64,000 bases of DNA from Methylobacterium sp. PvR107. GTDB lineage: Bacteria; Pseudomonadota; Alphaproteobacteria; Rhizobiales; Beijerinckiaceae. This document shows positions 27,065 to 35,567 of this stretch, piece after piece. How positions within the stretch are numbered: position 1 is the first letter of the stretch; the number at the start of each line of letters is the position of its first letter. The position numbers and the translations under genes are program-made. The stretch lies in contig NZ_JAFIBW010000001.1 of the NCBI RefSeq assembly GCF_017833295.1, forward strand, positions 6,190,001 through 6,254,000, given 5' to 3'. Under the pieces are notes generated by a model. That model did no database searches and was not told the DNA's origin. It saw only the letters and a list, made by a program, of their open reading frames with translations.

Positions 27065-28186
27065 TTACAACGTCATGCCGCGGGCGGTGACAGGCCAGAT
27101 CGCCTCGACCCGGCCGTTCCGCACGCCCACGTACCAATCGTAGACGTTGACCGTCGGGTCGCAATGGCCGGGGATCAGCTTCAGGCGCTCGTTGAGCTTC
27201 AGCACGTTGCCGGGATCGCTGATCACGCCGTGCTCGTCCGAGCACTTGATGTACTCCACGTCGTCCCGGCCGAACACCACCGGCAGGCCGCTGTCGATGC
27301 TCTGCGCCTTCAGGCCGGCGTCGCAGACCGCGACATCCGTCTTCGCCTTGCTCATGATCGCCGTGTAGATGAACAGGCTGTTCTCGAAATCCGTGATCGG
27401 CCGGCCCTCGGCGTCCTTCACCCGCTGGTAATCCGCGTCCATGAAGACGTAGGAGCCGCATTGCAGCTCGTTGTAGACGCCGCTGCCGCCCTCCATGGCG
27501 AAACTGCCGGTGCCGGCCCCCGCCACGATGGCGCAGGCGAGGCCCTCGGCCTTGAGCAGGTCGACGGTACGCCGGGTCTCGTCGATCGCCGTCTGGATCA
27601 GGGCCTGGCGCTCGCCGTAGTCGCGCACGTGCTGGGCCTTGCCCTGATAGGCCTGCAGGCCGGCGAAGCTCAGGCCCGGCGCCGCCGCGATTCTTCTGGC
27701 GATCGCCAGAGCGGGCTCGCCCGGCGCGACGCCGCAGCGCCCGGCCCCGACATCGATCTCCACGAGGCATTCGAGGGTGACGCCGTACTTCACCGCCGCC
27801 GCCGAGAGGTCGTCGACATTGCCGAGGTCGTCGACGCAGACCAGCACCCGCGCCCGGGTGGCGAGCGCCGCGAGGCGCTCGATCTTCTTCGGCGCGGTCA
27901 CCTGATTGGAGACCAGCACGTCGCGGATGCCGGCACTCACCAGCGCCTCAGCCTCGCTGACCTTCTGGCAGCAGACGCCGCAGGCGCCGCCCCGCTCGAT
28001 CTGCATCACGGCGATGTCGGACGACTTGTGCGTCTTGGCGTGCGCCCGGTGGCGCAGGCCGCGCTCCTTCATGAAGCGGCCGAGCTTATCGATGTTGCGC
28101 TCGAGGGCGTCGAGATCGACCAGCAGGCAGGGGGTGTCGACTTCCTCGACCGACATGCCGACGCTGGCGGGGATGTTGTTGCGCAT
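27065..28186 (-). CDS. bhcC: Beta-hydroxyaspartate aldolase / 3-hydroxy-D-aspartate aldolase (BhcC type)
   Basis: Fold-III PLP enzyme of the D-threonine aldolase/DSD1 family, 373 residues. The PLP lysine is Lys51 in HRAHAKTHKSSD. The divalent-metal site near the C-terminus is PGHCDPTVNVYDWYVG. CGVCCQKVSEAEAL, ELQCGSYVFMDADY and KCSDEHGV strongly resemble the Paracoccus 3-hydroxy-D-aspartate aldolase (Dhaa, BhcC) as I remember it. That enzyme joins glycine and glyoxylate to (2R,3S)-beta-hydroxyaspartate, or splits it. GGAGGAGACACCC precedes the ATG. Within the riboswitch-led cluster it would use the glyoxylate made by the DadA-like oxidase. D-threonine cleavage is the alternative function. Confidence 0.85.
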   Translation of the reverse strand: MRNNIPASVGMSVEEVDTPCLLVDLDALERNIDKLGRFMKERGLRHRAHAKTHKSSDIAVMQIERGGACGVCCQKVSEAEALVSAGIRDVLVSNQVTAPKKIERLAALATRARVLVCVDDLGNVDDLSAAAVKYGVTLECLVEIDVGAGRCGVAPGEPALAIARRIAAAPGLSFAGLQAYQGKAQHVRDYGERQALIQTAIDETRRTVDLLKAEGLACAIVAGAGTGSFAMEGGSGVYNELQCGSYVFMDADYQRVKDAEGRPITDFENSLFIYTAIMSKAKTDVAVCDAGLKAQSIDSGLPVVFGRDDVEYIKCSDEHGVISDPGNVLKLNERLKLIPGHCDPTVNVYDWYVGVRNGRVEAIWPVTARGMTL

Positions 28187-28228
28187 GGGTGTCTCCTCCG
28201 GATCATTGGGTCGGGTCGGCGGGTCCCG

Positions 28229-29368
28229 TCAGGGGGCGAGGCCCAGGAGTTCGGCGATGCGCGGCGTCGCCTTGATGCCCGTGCCGGTGAGCACCACCAC
28301 GGTGGTCTCCTCGGGCCGGATCGTACCGCGTGCGGTCAGGTCGGTGAGCGCCGCCGCCGCCATGGCGCAGGTCGGCTCGACGTAGAGGCCCGACCGGGCG
28401 AGCTCCATCAGCGCAGTCTCGATCGCCGCCTCGGACACCGCCACGGTGCCGCCGCCGGAGCGGCGGAGCGCCGCCAGCACCTCCCGGCCGCGGACAGGCT
28501 GGGCGATCGAGGCGCCCTCGGCGAGCGTCGGGCGCGGGGTGACCGGCACGAAATCCTCGGCGCCCGCCGCGAAGCCCGCATGCAGGGGGGCGCAATGGGC
28601 CGGCTGCACCGCGTAGAGCCGCGGCAGGCGGGCGATCTCCCCCCGGCGCAGCAGCTCCGAGAAGCCGATATCGCAGCCGAGGATGTTGCTGCCCGCGCCG
28701 CAGGGGATGATGACGGCGTCGGGCGCGGAAAACCCCAGATCCTCCCACAGCTCGTAGGCCAGCGTCTTGGTGCCCTGGAGGAAATGCGCCTGCCAGTTGT
28801 GGCTGGCGTAGAAGATTGAGTCCGCTTGGCTGACGGCCGCGTCGGCCGTGTCCTGGCGGGTGCCGGGCACCAGCTCGACCTCCGCGCCGGCGGCCCGCAT
28901 CTGCACGGTCTTGGCCGGCGAGGTCGAGGCCGGGACCAGGATCTTCGCCCGCATCCCGGCGGCGGCCGCGTAGGTCGCCACCGCGGCGCCGCCGTTCCCG
29001 GAGGAATCCTCCAGCACCGCGTCCACCCCCTGCTGGCGCAGGATCGACAGCATCACGGACGCGCCCCGGTCCTTGAAGCTGCCCGAGGGGGCGAACCATT
29101 CGAGCTTGAAATGCGCGTGCCCGCCCCGCCAGGGCCGGCGCACCAGCGGGGTGCAGCCCTCCCCGAGGGTCACCGGATCGGAGACCGCCACCGGCAGCGC
29201 GGCGGCGTAGCGCCAGAGGGAGCGCTCGGCCGTATCGATCTCCTCGCGATCGATACCGGGAAGGTCGGTGATCATCAGCGGCCCGCCCGTCTCCGAGCGC
29301 CAGCGCGGCGTCGCGATCGGGTAGGTCGCCCCGGTGGCGGGGTCGAGATAGGCGGGTGACGGGGGCAT
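28229..29368 (-). CDS. Threonine-synthase-like PLP enzyme; candidate beta-hydroxyaspartate dehydratase
   Basis: A 379-residue fold-II PLP enzyme. The PLP lysine is Lys99 in SGSFKDRGA; the phosphate-binding loop is DSSGNGGAAVAT. The overall pattern GEGCTPLV and FKLEWFAPSG is that of threonine synthase-like proteins. Core threonine synthase normally lies with thrB or hom, absent here. Its position between a glycine/D-amino acid oxidase and the BhcC-type aldolase makes it a candidate for the dehydratase step (beta-hydroxyaspartate to iminosuccinate), carried out in Paracoccus by BhcB from a different branch of the same fold. Experimental support is absent. The gap to bhcC is 42 bp. Confidence 0.75.
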   Translation of the reverse strand: MPPSPAYLDPATGATYPIATPRWRSETGGPLMITDLPGIDREEIDTAERSLWRYAAALPVAVSDPVTLGEGCTPLVRRPWRGGHAHFKLEWFAPSGSFKDRGASVMLSILRQQGVDAVLEDSSGNGGAAVATYAAAAGMRAKILVPASTSPAKTVQMRAAGAEVELVPGTRQDTADAAVSQADSIFYASHNWQAHFLQGTKTLAYELWEDLGFSAPDAVIIPCGAGSNILGCDIGFSELLRRGEIARLPRLYAVQPAHCAPLHAGFAAGAEDFVPVTPRPTLAEGASIAQPVRGREVLAALRRSGGGTVAVSEAAIETALMELARSGLYVEPTCAMAAAALTDLTARGTIRPEETTVVVLTGTGIKATPRIAELLGLAP

Positions 29369-29463
29369 CGCGGCTCGGGTTCCGGGGCGGTTCGAAAAGA
29401 GAATACAAAATAATGTTGGGCGGCGCGCCCCCCGTCACCGACATGACGGCGCGCCGCGATGTT

Positions 29464-29501
29464 CGTCAGGGCTCCGCCCTGACAACCCGCCAAGGGCCTC
29501 A
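29464..29501. repeat. Intergenic repeat, family 1 (copy B, partial)
   Basis: Contains CAGGGCTCCGCCCTGACAAC followed by CCGCCAAAGGGCCT, the 3' modules of family 1. The element overlaps the stop codon of the DadA-like gene (29499). The rest of the 130-bp gap to the threonine-synthase-like gene holds a short AT-rich segment (29395-29415) and no gene. Confidence 0.7.
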
Positions 29502-30785
29502 GGCTGCGAGCGGCAGGATCGCCCGCTCCGGCGCGTGCTCGGCCGCGATCGCCTCGGCGACGAGTTCCGCGGTGGCGCCCGAGAGGGTCCAGCCGAGATG
29601 GCCGTGACCGGTGTTGTAGAAGACACCGGGCCGGCGGCCGCGGCCGACCTTGGGCAGCATGTTCGGCAGCATCGGACGCAGGCCGCTCCAGGCCACGACC
29701 CGATCGGTGTCGACAAGCGGGAACTGCTCCCGGGTCCAGTCGACCAGCGGCTGGATCCGGTCGTGGCGGATGTCGCGGTTGAAGCCGTTGAACTCGGCGG
29801 TCCCGGCGACCCGCAGGCGCTCGTCGCCGAGCCGGCTGGTGACGATCTTGGACGCCTCGTCGAGGATGCTCACCTCGGGCGCCGCCGCCTGCGCCTCCGG
29901 GGTCAGCAGGTTCACGGTGATCGAGTAGCCCTTCACCGGGTAGACGTTGACCCGGTCGCCCAGCATGGCGGCGAAGTGCCGGCTGGCGCAGCCCGCGCAG
30001 ATCACGACCGCGTCGGCCCGCAGGACCTGCGGGAGCTCGGCGGGGCGGCCAGCCGGATGAGCCGTCTGACGGCCCGCCTGCCGCCAGCCGACAGCGTAGC
30101 CCCCCTCCCCCGGCGCGATGGTCTCGACGGTGGCATCCTGGACGAAGCGGACGCCCTTGCGGGCGCAGGCCGCGGCGAGGCCCCGGGTGAACTTGTGGAT
30201 GTCGCCGGTGGCGTCCGAGGGCGTGAAGTAGCCGCCGTGATAGGTGCCGCCGAGCGTCGGCTCGATGGCGCGGATCTCCTCCGGGCTCACGGCGTAGCGC
30301 TCCAGGCCGCCCTCCCGCAGCAGCGCGTTGACGGACGTGGCCTTCTCGAAGCTCGCCCGGTCCCGGTAGAAGTGCAGGATGCCGCGGGTCTTCAGGTCGA
30401 AGTCGATCCCCTCGGCCTCCGCCATGGCGAACAGGGTTTCCCGGGCCCGCAGCGCCAGCCGCACGGTCTCGACCGTGTTCTCGCGATAATGGGCGATCTC
30501 ACGAACGAATTCCGCCATCCAGGACAGCTTGTGCCAGGAGGGCTTGGGATTCATCAGCAGCGGCGCGTCCCGGCGCAGCATCCAGCGCAGGCCCTGCATC
30601 ACCGTGGAGAGCTTGTTCCAGACCTCGGCGTTGCAGGCCGAGAGCTGGCCGCCATTGGCGAAGGAGGTCTCCATGGCGGCGTAGCGCTGCCGGTCGAGGA
30701 CGGTGACGCGGTAGCCGCGCTGGGCTAGCGCATAGGCGGTCGTCACGCCGGTGATGCCGGCGCCGATCACGGCGATGTGGGTCAT
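29499..30785 (-). CDS. dadA: D-amino acid dehydrogenase (DadA) family FAD oxidoreductase
   Basis: FAD-dependent amino acid oxidase/dehydrogenase of 428 residues. The N-terminal Rossmann motif is VIGAGITGVTTAYALAQRG (6-24), followed by FANGGQLSACNAEVWN. The C-terminal part has SGLRPMLPNMLPKVGRGRRP and TGHGHLGWTLSGA, typical of DadA. The family covers D-alanine dehydrogenase and glycine oxidase-like activities. The tandem glycine riboswitch directly upstream suggests that glycine itself is the physiological substrate, yielding glyoxylate and ammonia. ATG 30785 follows GGAG by about 11 nt. It is the first gene of the cluster running to 26000. Confidence 0.88.
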   Translation of the reverse strand: MTHIAVIGAGITGVTTAYALAQRGYRVTVLDRQRYAAMETSFANGGQLSACNAEVWNKLSTVMQGLRWMLRRDAPLLMNPKPSWHKLSWMAEFVREIAHYRENTVETVRLALRARETLFAMAEAEGIDFDLKTRGILHFYRDRASFEKATSVNALLREGGLERYAVSPEEIRAIEPTLGGTYHGGYFTPSDATGDIHKFTRGLAAACARKGVRFVQDATVETIAPGEGGYAVGWRQAGRQTAHPAGRPAELPQVLRADAVVICAGCASRHFAAMLGDRVNVYPVKGYSITVNLLTPEAQAAAPEVSILDEASKIVTSRLGDERLRVAGTAEFNGFNRDIRHDRIQPLVDWTREQFPLVDTDRVVAWSGLRPMLPNMLPKVGRGRRPGVFYNTGHGHLGWTLSGATAELVAEAIAAEHAPERAILPLAA

Positions 30786-30851
30786 GGGTGGGACTCCGGA
30801 ACGAGGACGCGTGGAGGCCGCCTCAAGCGGTCGGCCGGTTGCGCGCCCCAT

Positions 30852-31060
30852 CTGTCCCGGTGCCTGAGAGCTTGATCCGGCCCCGGCCTGGCGAGGCGAA
30901 GCACGGACGTCCCCTTCGGCGGGTGCCCACGGGCTCGCCCGCTGCACCACTCTCCAGATCGCCCTGACGACACGGTTCCGGTGCCTGAGAGTTTCCGGGG
31001 CGGTTGCTCCGTCGGCGCCGGGTCCCCTCTCTGGGAAGATCCCGGTCTCTCCCGCATCGT
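30852..31060 (-). ncRNA. Tandem glycine riboswitch
   Basis: Read on the minus strand, the 5' aptamer begins CGGGAGAGACCGGGATCTTC, contains GACGGAGCAACCGCCCCGG and closes AACTCTCAGGCACCGG. After a short linker the second aptamer reads CTGGAGAGTGG, has CCGCCGAAGGGGACG in its core, and closes AGCTCTCAGGCACCGGGAC. The GGAGAG, GCCGAAGG and CUCUCAGGCA blocks are the glycine riboswitch signature, present twice. About 65 nt separate it from the dadA start; that stretch can form a CCGC/GCGG hairpin and may be the expression platform. It normally turns on glycine-degrading genes when glycine is high. Confidence 0.9.
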
Positions 31061-31214
31061 CGCGATGGGCACCTCGGGTTTACGCCGGTCGGCCGCGACG
31101 GAAAAGCCCGCCCGCCCCGGCCGCGACCGATTCCGCCGACAGCCGATGCCGGTTGTCACCGCCGGGAGCGATCTCGGCCGTCGTCGGTTGACGGAGGGTT
31201 TCAGGGAGCGACGG

Positions 31215-31550
31215 ATGCTGACGCGGACGGCGATCTACGAGGGCACGGTGCGCGACGGCCGCGAGGAGGAGTTCTTCCGCCGGGTCCGGGACGAGCTGGA
31301 GCCGTTCTGGCGGCGTTTCCCGGGCGTCACCGCCGTGCGGGTGCAGCGCCTCGTCGCCAAGGACGCCGACGCCCGGCCGATCGCCATGATCCTGGAGATG
31401 GACTTCCCCGATCAGGCGGCGCTGGACGCCTGCCTCGCCTCCCCGATCCGCCCGGAATCGCACGCCGCCACCGAGGCGGTGATGCGGATGTTCGAGGGGC
31501 GCTTCTATCATCTCGTCAGCGAGGGCCGGACCCTGCCGCCAAGCCATTAG
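31215..31550 (+). CDS. Small alpha-beta-barrel protein (ABM/EthD-like)
   Basis: A 111-residue cytoplasmic protein with the pattern of dimeric ferredoxin-like barrels: IYEGTVRDGREEEFFRRV, a central strand VTAVRVQRLV, and IAMILEMDFPDQAALDACL. Members are often monooxygenases or hydrolase-like; no catalytic residue can be fixed here. ATG 31215 follows AGGGAGCGACGG. It is divergent from the riboswitch-led operon, about 150 bp away, so it might be linked to it. Confidence 0.7.
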   Translation: MLTRTAIYEGTVRDGREEEFFRRVRDELEPFWRRFPGVTAVRVQRLVAKDADARPIAMILEMDFPDQAALDACLASPIRPESHAATEAVMRMFEGRFYHLVSEGRTLPPSH

Positions 31551-31896
31551 GGCTTGGTGCGGCGACACGGGATCGTTTCCGATAAGATCCCGCGCCGACA
31601 GAGACCGGGGCTGCCGCCATTCCCGTGCGTCAGCGGCGCGCTCCTGGGATCGGAAGCCGCGCGCCATCGGACGGGGCGCGGGCCGTGGAGTTCAGGCCCT
31701 GGAAAAAAGCCGCTTACCGGTAGCGTTCTCTCAGGGCGCTGAGGCCGTTCGCTCCTATATCGCCGTCTCGGGACGCTGCGTGACAGCCTCTCGAATCCCG
31801 GCACCCTGCCGTCGAGGTTGTGCCGGGCGCGCCCATCCGCGTTCGGATCGGACGCGATGGACCCCGACCTCGTCTCAGGACCTCGCAGAGGAGACC
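31551..31896. other. Gene-free stretch, nothing recognised
   Basis: A 346-bp gap between two plus-strand genes. No convincing coding frame, hairpin or repeat was seen. It may hold the promoter of the small secreted protein that follows. Confidence 0.5.
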
Positions 31897-32265
31897 ATGA
31901 ACCGACTTCGTCATGCGGTGCTCGCACCGGCGCTGATCCTCGGCCTCGCCTCGGGGGCAGCCCACGCGTCGAACCGATTCGATGGGGCTTGGTCGGTCGT
32001 GGCGATGGCTGAGAGCGGGACCTGCACAGGGCCCTATCGCTACCCGATCGTGATCCGGGACGGACAGGTGGATGAGGCCGGGGACAACGGCGTTGATGCC
32101 GCCGGCCACGCCGGAGAGGATGGCCGGATCACCGGCACAATCCGCAGGGGCCTCGCCAACGTCGCCGTGTCCGGCCGCCTCAGGGGAGCCGCGGGACGCG
32201 GGCGCTGGACGCTCTCCGGTCTGGGCTCGTGCTCAGGGCGCTGGACGGCCCGCCGCACGGGGTAG
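31897..32265 (+). CDS. Small secreted hypothetical protein
   Basis: A 122-residue protein with a Sec signal peptide (LRHAVLAPALILGLASG ending AHA). The mature part begins FDGAWSVVAMAESGTCTGPY and contains a second half GRWTLSGLGSCSGRWTARR. Two Cys residues may form a disulphide. The FDGxW...G.C...YP pattern recurs in Rhizobiales exported proteins of unknown function. A strong ribosome binding site, GAGGAGACC, precedes the ATG. Confidence 0.75.
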   Translation: MNRLRHAVLAPALILGLASGAAHASNRFDGAWSVVAMAESGTCTGPYRYPIVIRDGQVDEAGDNGVDAAGHAGEDGRITGTIRRGLANVAVSGRLRGAAGRGRWTLSGLGSCSGRWTARRTG

Positions 32266-32333
32266 CGCGGCCCGGAGGTCGGAGCCGCCGCGTCGGATGC
32301 GAGCCCGGCCCGATCCGGTCGCGCCCGGGAGCG

Positions 32334-32403
32334 CCGCCTGCCGCCTGCCGCCTGCCGCCTGCCGCCTGCCGCCTGCCGCCTGCCGCCTGCCGCCTGCCGC
32401 CTG
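32334..32403. repeat. Tandem heptamer array (CCGCCTG) x10
   Basis: Ten uninterrupted perfect copies of the 7-bp unit CCGCCTG, beginning 69 bp after the stop of the small secreted protein gene. A 7-bp unit shifts the reading frame with each gain or loss. The array is noncoding in the annotation, and the copy number is a candidate for strain variation by slippage. Confidence 0.97.
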
Positions 32404-32588
32404 CGCCGTGGCGCTATGCAAGCCAAGTCAATACAGAATGTGTATTTACCGGCTATAAACCTCGATCAATAGATTATTCCAGCGTTACAGCAAATCTCGG
32501 CACGGTCGCTCCAGCCGCGCCAACTCCTTAAGAGTCTCGGATCAGCTTTTGCCGACACGAGGCAATTTCGATTCTGGCAGGCGGCGCG

Positions 32589-32837
32589 ATGGCGAAGTGG
32601 ATACCCGGCGCGGCCGTCTTCGGCCTGCTGTGCCTGATGATCATCCCGGCGCCGGGGATCTGGGGCGTGCTGATCGGGGCCGCCTGCGTGCTGGCGATCG
32701 TCGGCAGCCTGTGCATGCTTCTCCTGGACCGGGTGGCCAGCCGCTTCCTGGTCTGGCGCGAGCGGGCCAAGCAGGGTCGCCGGGTCCGGTCGCGGGTGGT
32801 CCATGCCGGCTCCGGGATGACGCGCAGGGTCTCGTGA
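32589..32837 (+). CDS. Small inner-membrane protein
   Basis: An 82-residue protein with two predicted membrane helices (about 5-25 IPGAAVFGLLCLMIIPAPG and 27-47 IGAACVLAIVGSLCMLLLD). A strongly basic cytoplasmic tail follows (RERAKQGRRVRSRVV). No family is recognised. The DNA just upstream (about 32420-32520), after the heptamer array, is AT-rich and may hold its promoter. Confidence 0.65.
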   Translation: MAKWIPGAAVFGLLCLMIIPAPGIWGVLIGAACVLAIVGSLCMLLLDRVASRFLVWRERAKQGRRVRSRVVHAGSGMTRRVS

Positions 32838-32977
32838 CGAAGATCGCGTGACGCACAGGATTCGACGACGCGGCGGCGGGCCGCCCGGGGCTGGATTCGG
32901 CGGGGTATCGGTGCAAGGTCCCGGCGCCACGATCACGGCGCCATGATCCCGGCGCCGAGACCAACCGGGACGGTCCG

Positions 32978-33583
32978 ATGAAGCTCCTCTACTCCCCCGC
33001 CTCTCCCTATGCCCGCAAGGTGCTGGTTCTCGCCCACGAGACCGGGTTGATCGACCGGATCGCCGTCACCGCCGCCGGAGCCTCGCCGACCGGCTCGGCG
33101 CCGGAGGTCGCCGCCCACAACCCCCTGGGCAAGATCCCGGCCCTGGTGCTGGAGGACGGCATCGCCCTCTACGACAGCCGGGTGATCTGCGAGTATCTCG
33201 ACGGTCTCTCGGCCGGGCCGCGCCTGTTCCCCGAAGGACCCGCCCGCTGGGACGCGCTGACCCGGCAGGCGCTCGCCGACGGCCTGCTCGATGCGGCGCT
33301 GCTGACCCGCTACGAGCGCGTGCTGCGCCCGGAACCGCAGCGCTGGGACGCCTGGGAGGCCGGCCAGATCGGCAAGATCCGGTCGGCTCTGGACCGGTTC
33401 GAGACCCTGGTCGCCGGGATGCCGCCGCTGGATATCGGCACCGTCGCGCTGGCCTGCGCGGTCGGCTACCTCGATCTGCGCTTCCCCGACCTCGCGTGGC
33501 GCGAGAGCCGTCCGGCCATCGCCGCGTGGTACGCGGAGTTCGAGCGCCGGCCGTCGATGGTAGCCACCGTCCCGAAGGGCTGA
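32978..33583 (+). CDS. Glutathione S-transferase family protein
   Basis: A 201-residue GST. The thioredoxin-fold N-domain (1-80) has SPASPYARKVLVLAHETGL, the glutathione-binding cis-Pro in NPLGKIPALVLEDG and YDSRVICEYLD. The all-helical C-domain (90-200) contains the N-capping box-like PPLDIGTVALACAVGYLDLRF. The S-P-A-S-P-Y start recalls the bacterial YibF-like group. Substrate unknown. Convergent with the DoxX gene that ends 21 bp away. Confidence 0.9.
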   Translation: MKLLYSPASPYARKVLVLAHETGLIDRIAVTAAGASPTGSAPEVAAHNPLGKIPALVLEDGIALYDSRVICEYLDGLSAGPRLFPEGPARWDALTRQALADGLLDAALLTRYERVLRPEPQRWDAWEAGQIGKIRSALDRFETLVAGMPPLDIGTVALACAVGYLDLRFPDLAWRESRPAIAAWYAEFERRPSMVATVPKG

Positions 33584-33604
33584 GGATCCCGCCCTCGGGC
33601 CCGG

Positions 33605-34078
33605 CTACGGCCGGGTCCTTTCGGCGGTCGCGTAGGGGTTCGTGGAGCCCAGCGGGTCGGCGAAGAAAGTCTCCACCGTCCCGGCGCCCGTGCCGAAGGT
33701 GATGAGCAGGAAGCCGCCCGCGAGCGCGAAGTTCTTCAGGAAGTCCCAGAACAACGCGCGGCCCTTGCCGCCGGCCCGGAAGTCGCCCGGCACCCAGAAC
33801 TGCTTCCACAGGAGCGCGGTGACGCCGCAATAGCCGGCCATCACGAAGGCGGCCGCCCGGTCGGCGGTGCCGGTCAGGATGCAGAGCGACATCCCGATCT
33901 CCACGCAGAGGCCGGTCAGGATCAGCGCCGTGGCGGGGGCCGTGGCGTGCACGGCCTCCCGCGCCTGGCCGACCGCGCCCCTGAAGTTCAGGATCTTGTC
34001 GAGCGCGCTGAACGGCAGGAACAGCAGAACCAGGAGCAGGCGGGTGCCGAACGCGATCGCGACGCTGAGGCTGGCCAT
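33605..34078 (-). CDS. DoxX-family membrane protein
   Basis: A 157-residue protein with four predicted membrane helices: RLLLVLLFLPFSALDKIL, TALILTGLCVEIGMSLCI, AAFVMAGYCGVTALLW and NFALAGGFLLITFG. The order and the WDFLKNFALAGGFL segment match DoxX/SURF4-like proteins. Their role is unclear, sometimes linked to redox or quinol oxidase accessory functions. ATG 34078 aligns with the family; a longer frame upstream overlaps the argE 3' end and is not used. Confidence 0.8.
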   Translation of the reverse strand: MASLSVAIAFGTRLLLVLLFLPFSALDKILNFRGAVGQAREAVHATAPATALILTGLCVEIGMSLCILTGTADRAAAFVMAGYCGVTALLWKQFWVPGDFRAGGKGRALFWDFLKNFALAGGFLLITFGTGAGTVETFFADPLGSTNPYATAERTRP

Positions 34079-34176
34079 GCGCTGAGACGACTCCCGACCC
34101 GGCCCGCTTCGGGCCGCTGTTCCAAGCCGCGAGCGGCGCAAAGGTTTCTTCCCCCGCACCCGCGCGGCGGCGCGCC

Positions 34177-35391
34177 TCAGCCCCGGCAGTCCCGGATCAG
34201 CCGCCGCACGAAGCCCGCGCAGGCGTCCAGCTCGTCCCGGGTCACGTACTCGTCGGCCTTGTGGGCGCGGGCGATGGAGCCGGGGCCGATCACCACGGCG
34301 GGCACGCCGCCGAGCCGCTCGAACAGCCCGCCCTCGGTGCCGTACGAGACCTTGGCGTGGCCGTTCCGGCCGGCGAGCCGCTTGGCCAGGGTCACGATCG
34401 GCGCCTCCGGGTCGGTGTCGAGGCCCGGATAGTCGATCAGCGGCTCGACCGTGACGCCGCACGCCGCGTCGACCGCCCGCATCAGCGGCGCCAGGGTGTC
34501 GGTGGCGTAGGCGATGGCCGCGGCCGCCAGCGCCGCGGCATCGTCCGCGCCGATCGCCCGGTACTCGAAGCTGACGCTGCAGGTGTCGGGCACGATGTTG
34601 AGGGCCGTGCCGCCCTGCACCACGCTCGACAGGCCGGTGGTGTGGGGCACGTCGTAGAGCGGGTCGCGGGTACCGTCCCGGGCGAGCGCCTCCGCGGACA
34701 GGCGGACATGCTCGATGAAGCGGGCGGCATATTCCACCGCGTTGACGCCCTGGGGCGCCAGGGCCGAATGGCTGGCCCTGCCCCGGAAGGTGAGGCGGGC
34801 AGCCGACTTGCCCTTGTGGCCGACAACCACCGCCATCCCGGTGGGCTCGCCCACGAAGCAGCCGAGCGGGCGGGGAACGCAGGCCAGCATCCGGTCGATC
34901 AGCGGCCGCACCCCGAGGCAGCCCACTTCCTCGTCGTACGAGATCGCGAGGTGGATCGGGGTGGCGAGCTCCGCCGCAACCATCTCGGGCAGGAGCGCGA
35001 GGCAGACCGCCAGGAACCCCTTCATGTCGGAGGTGCCGCGCCCGTAGAGACGGCCCTCGGCCTCCCGCAGGATGAACGGGTCCGACGACCAGGGCTGGCC
35101 CTCGGCCGGCACCACGTCACTGTGGCCGGAGAGCACGTAGCCGGGCCGGCTCGCGAACGGACCGACGCTGACGAGGAGCGCCGCCTTCCGCCCGGTCGGG
35201 TCGCCGACGCGCTCCACCGCGGCGCCGTGGCGGCGGCAATAGGCCTCCGCCCAGTCGATCAGCGGCAGGTTCGAGCGGGCACTCACCGTGTCGAAGGCGA
35301 CGAGCCTCTCCAGCAGCGCCACCGGATCGGGCGCATCGGCGGGCGGCGGGGCGGCGTTCGGTTCGGGCTCTGTCGGTCCGGGTTCTGGCAT
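34177..35391 (-). CDS. argE: Acetylornithine deacetylase (M20 family)
   Basis: Zn-dependent deacetylase of arginine synthesis, 404 residues. Metal ligands and active site are intact: His in SGHSDVVP, Asp in GRGTSDMKG, Glu pair in ISYDEEVG, Glu in GEPTGM, and the late His in ARAHKADEYV. The dimerisation lid follows HKGKSAARL. The first 20 residues (GPTEPEPNAAPPP) are low-complexity and not part of the family core, so the true start may be a little downstream. Not beside other arg genes; succinyl-diaminopimelate desuccinylase is a less likely alternative. Confidence 0.88.
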   Translation of the reverse strand: MPEPGPTEPEPNAAPPPADAPDPVALLERLVAFDTVSARSNLPLIDWAEAYCRRHGAAVERVGDPTGRKAALLVSVGPFASRPGYVLSGHSDVVPAEGQPWSSDPFILREAEGRLYGRGTSDMKGFLAVCLALLPEMVAAELATPIHLAISYDEEVGCLGVRPLIDRMLACVPRPLGCFVGEPTGMAVVVGHKGKSAARLTFRGRASHSALAPQGVNAVEYAARFIEHVRLSAEALARDGTRDPLYDVPHTTGLSSVVQGGTALNIVPDTCSVSFEYRAIGADDAAALAAAAIAYATDTLAPLMRAVDAACGVTVEPLIDYPGLDTDPEAPIVTLAKRLAGRNGHAKVSYGTEGGLFERLGGVPAVVIGPGSIARAHKADEYVTRDELDACAGFVRRLIRDCRG

Positions 35392-35567
35392 GGGCGGTTC
35401 GCGCTCGAAGCGTCTCGGGGCAGGCGTCCGGCTTCCTACGAGGTTTTCGCCGATCCGGGCATCCCGGGAAACGCCTCGCCCGTCCGGCGGGTCCAAAAAC
35501 TGCCGGAACCCGAGAGGCGTCCACGGCGTAGCTGCCGGTGAAGGCCCCTCCCCGACGAGCCCGAACC

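Noticed and set aside
23345..28819. A 1824-codon plus-strand open frame
   Set aside because: It runs antisense across the helicase, cobF, bhcD- and bhcC-type genes, all of which have clear family motifs. Long shadows are expected at this GC content.
32334..32403. CRISPR-like array
   Set aside because: The repeat is a 7-bp head-to-tail unit with no spacers, so it is a simple tandem repeat.
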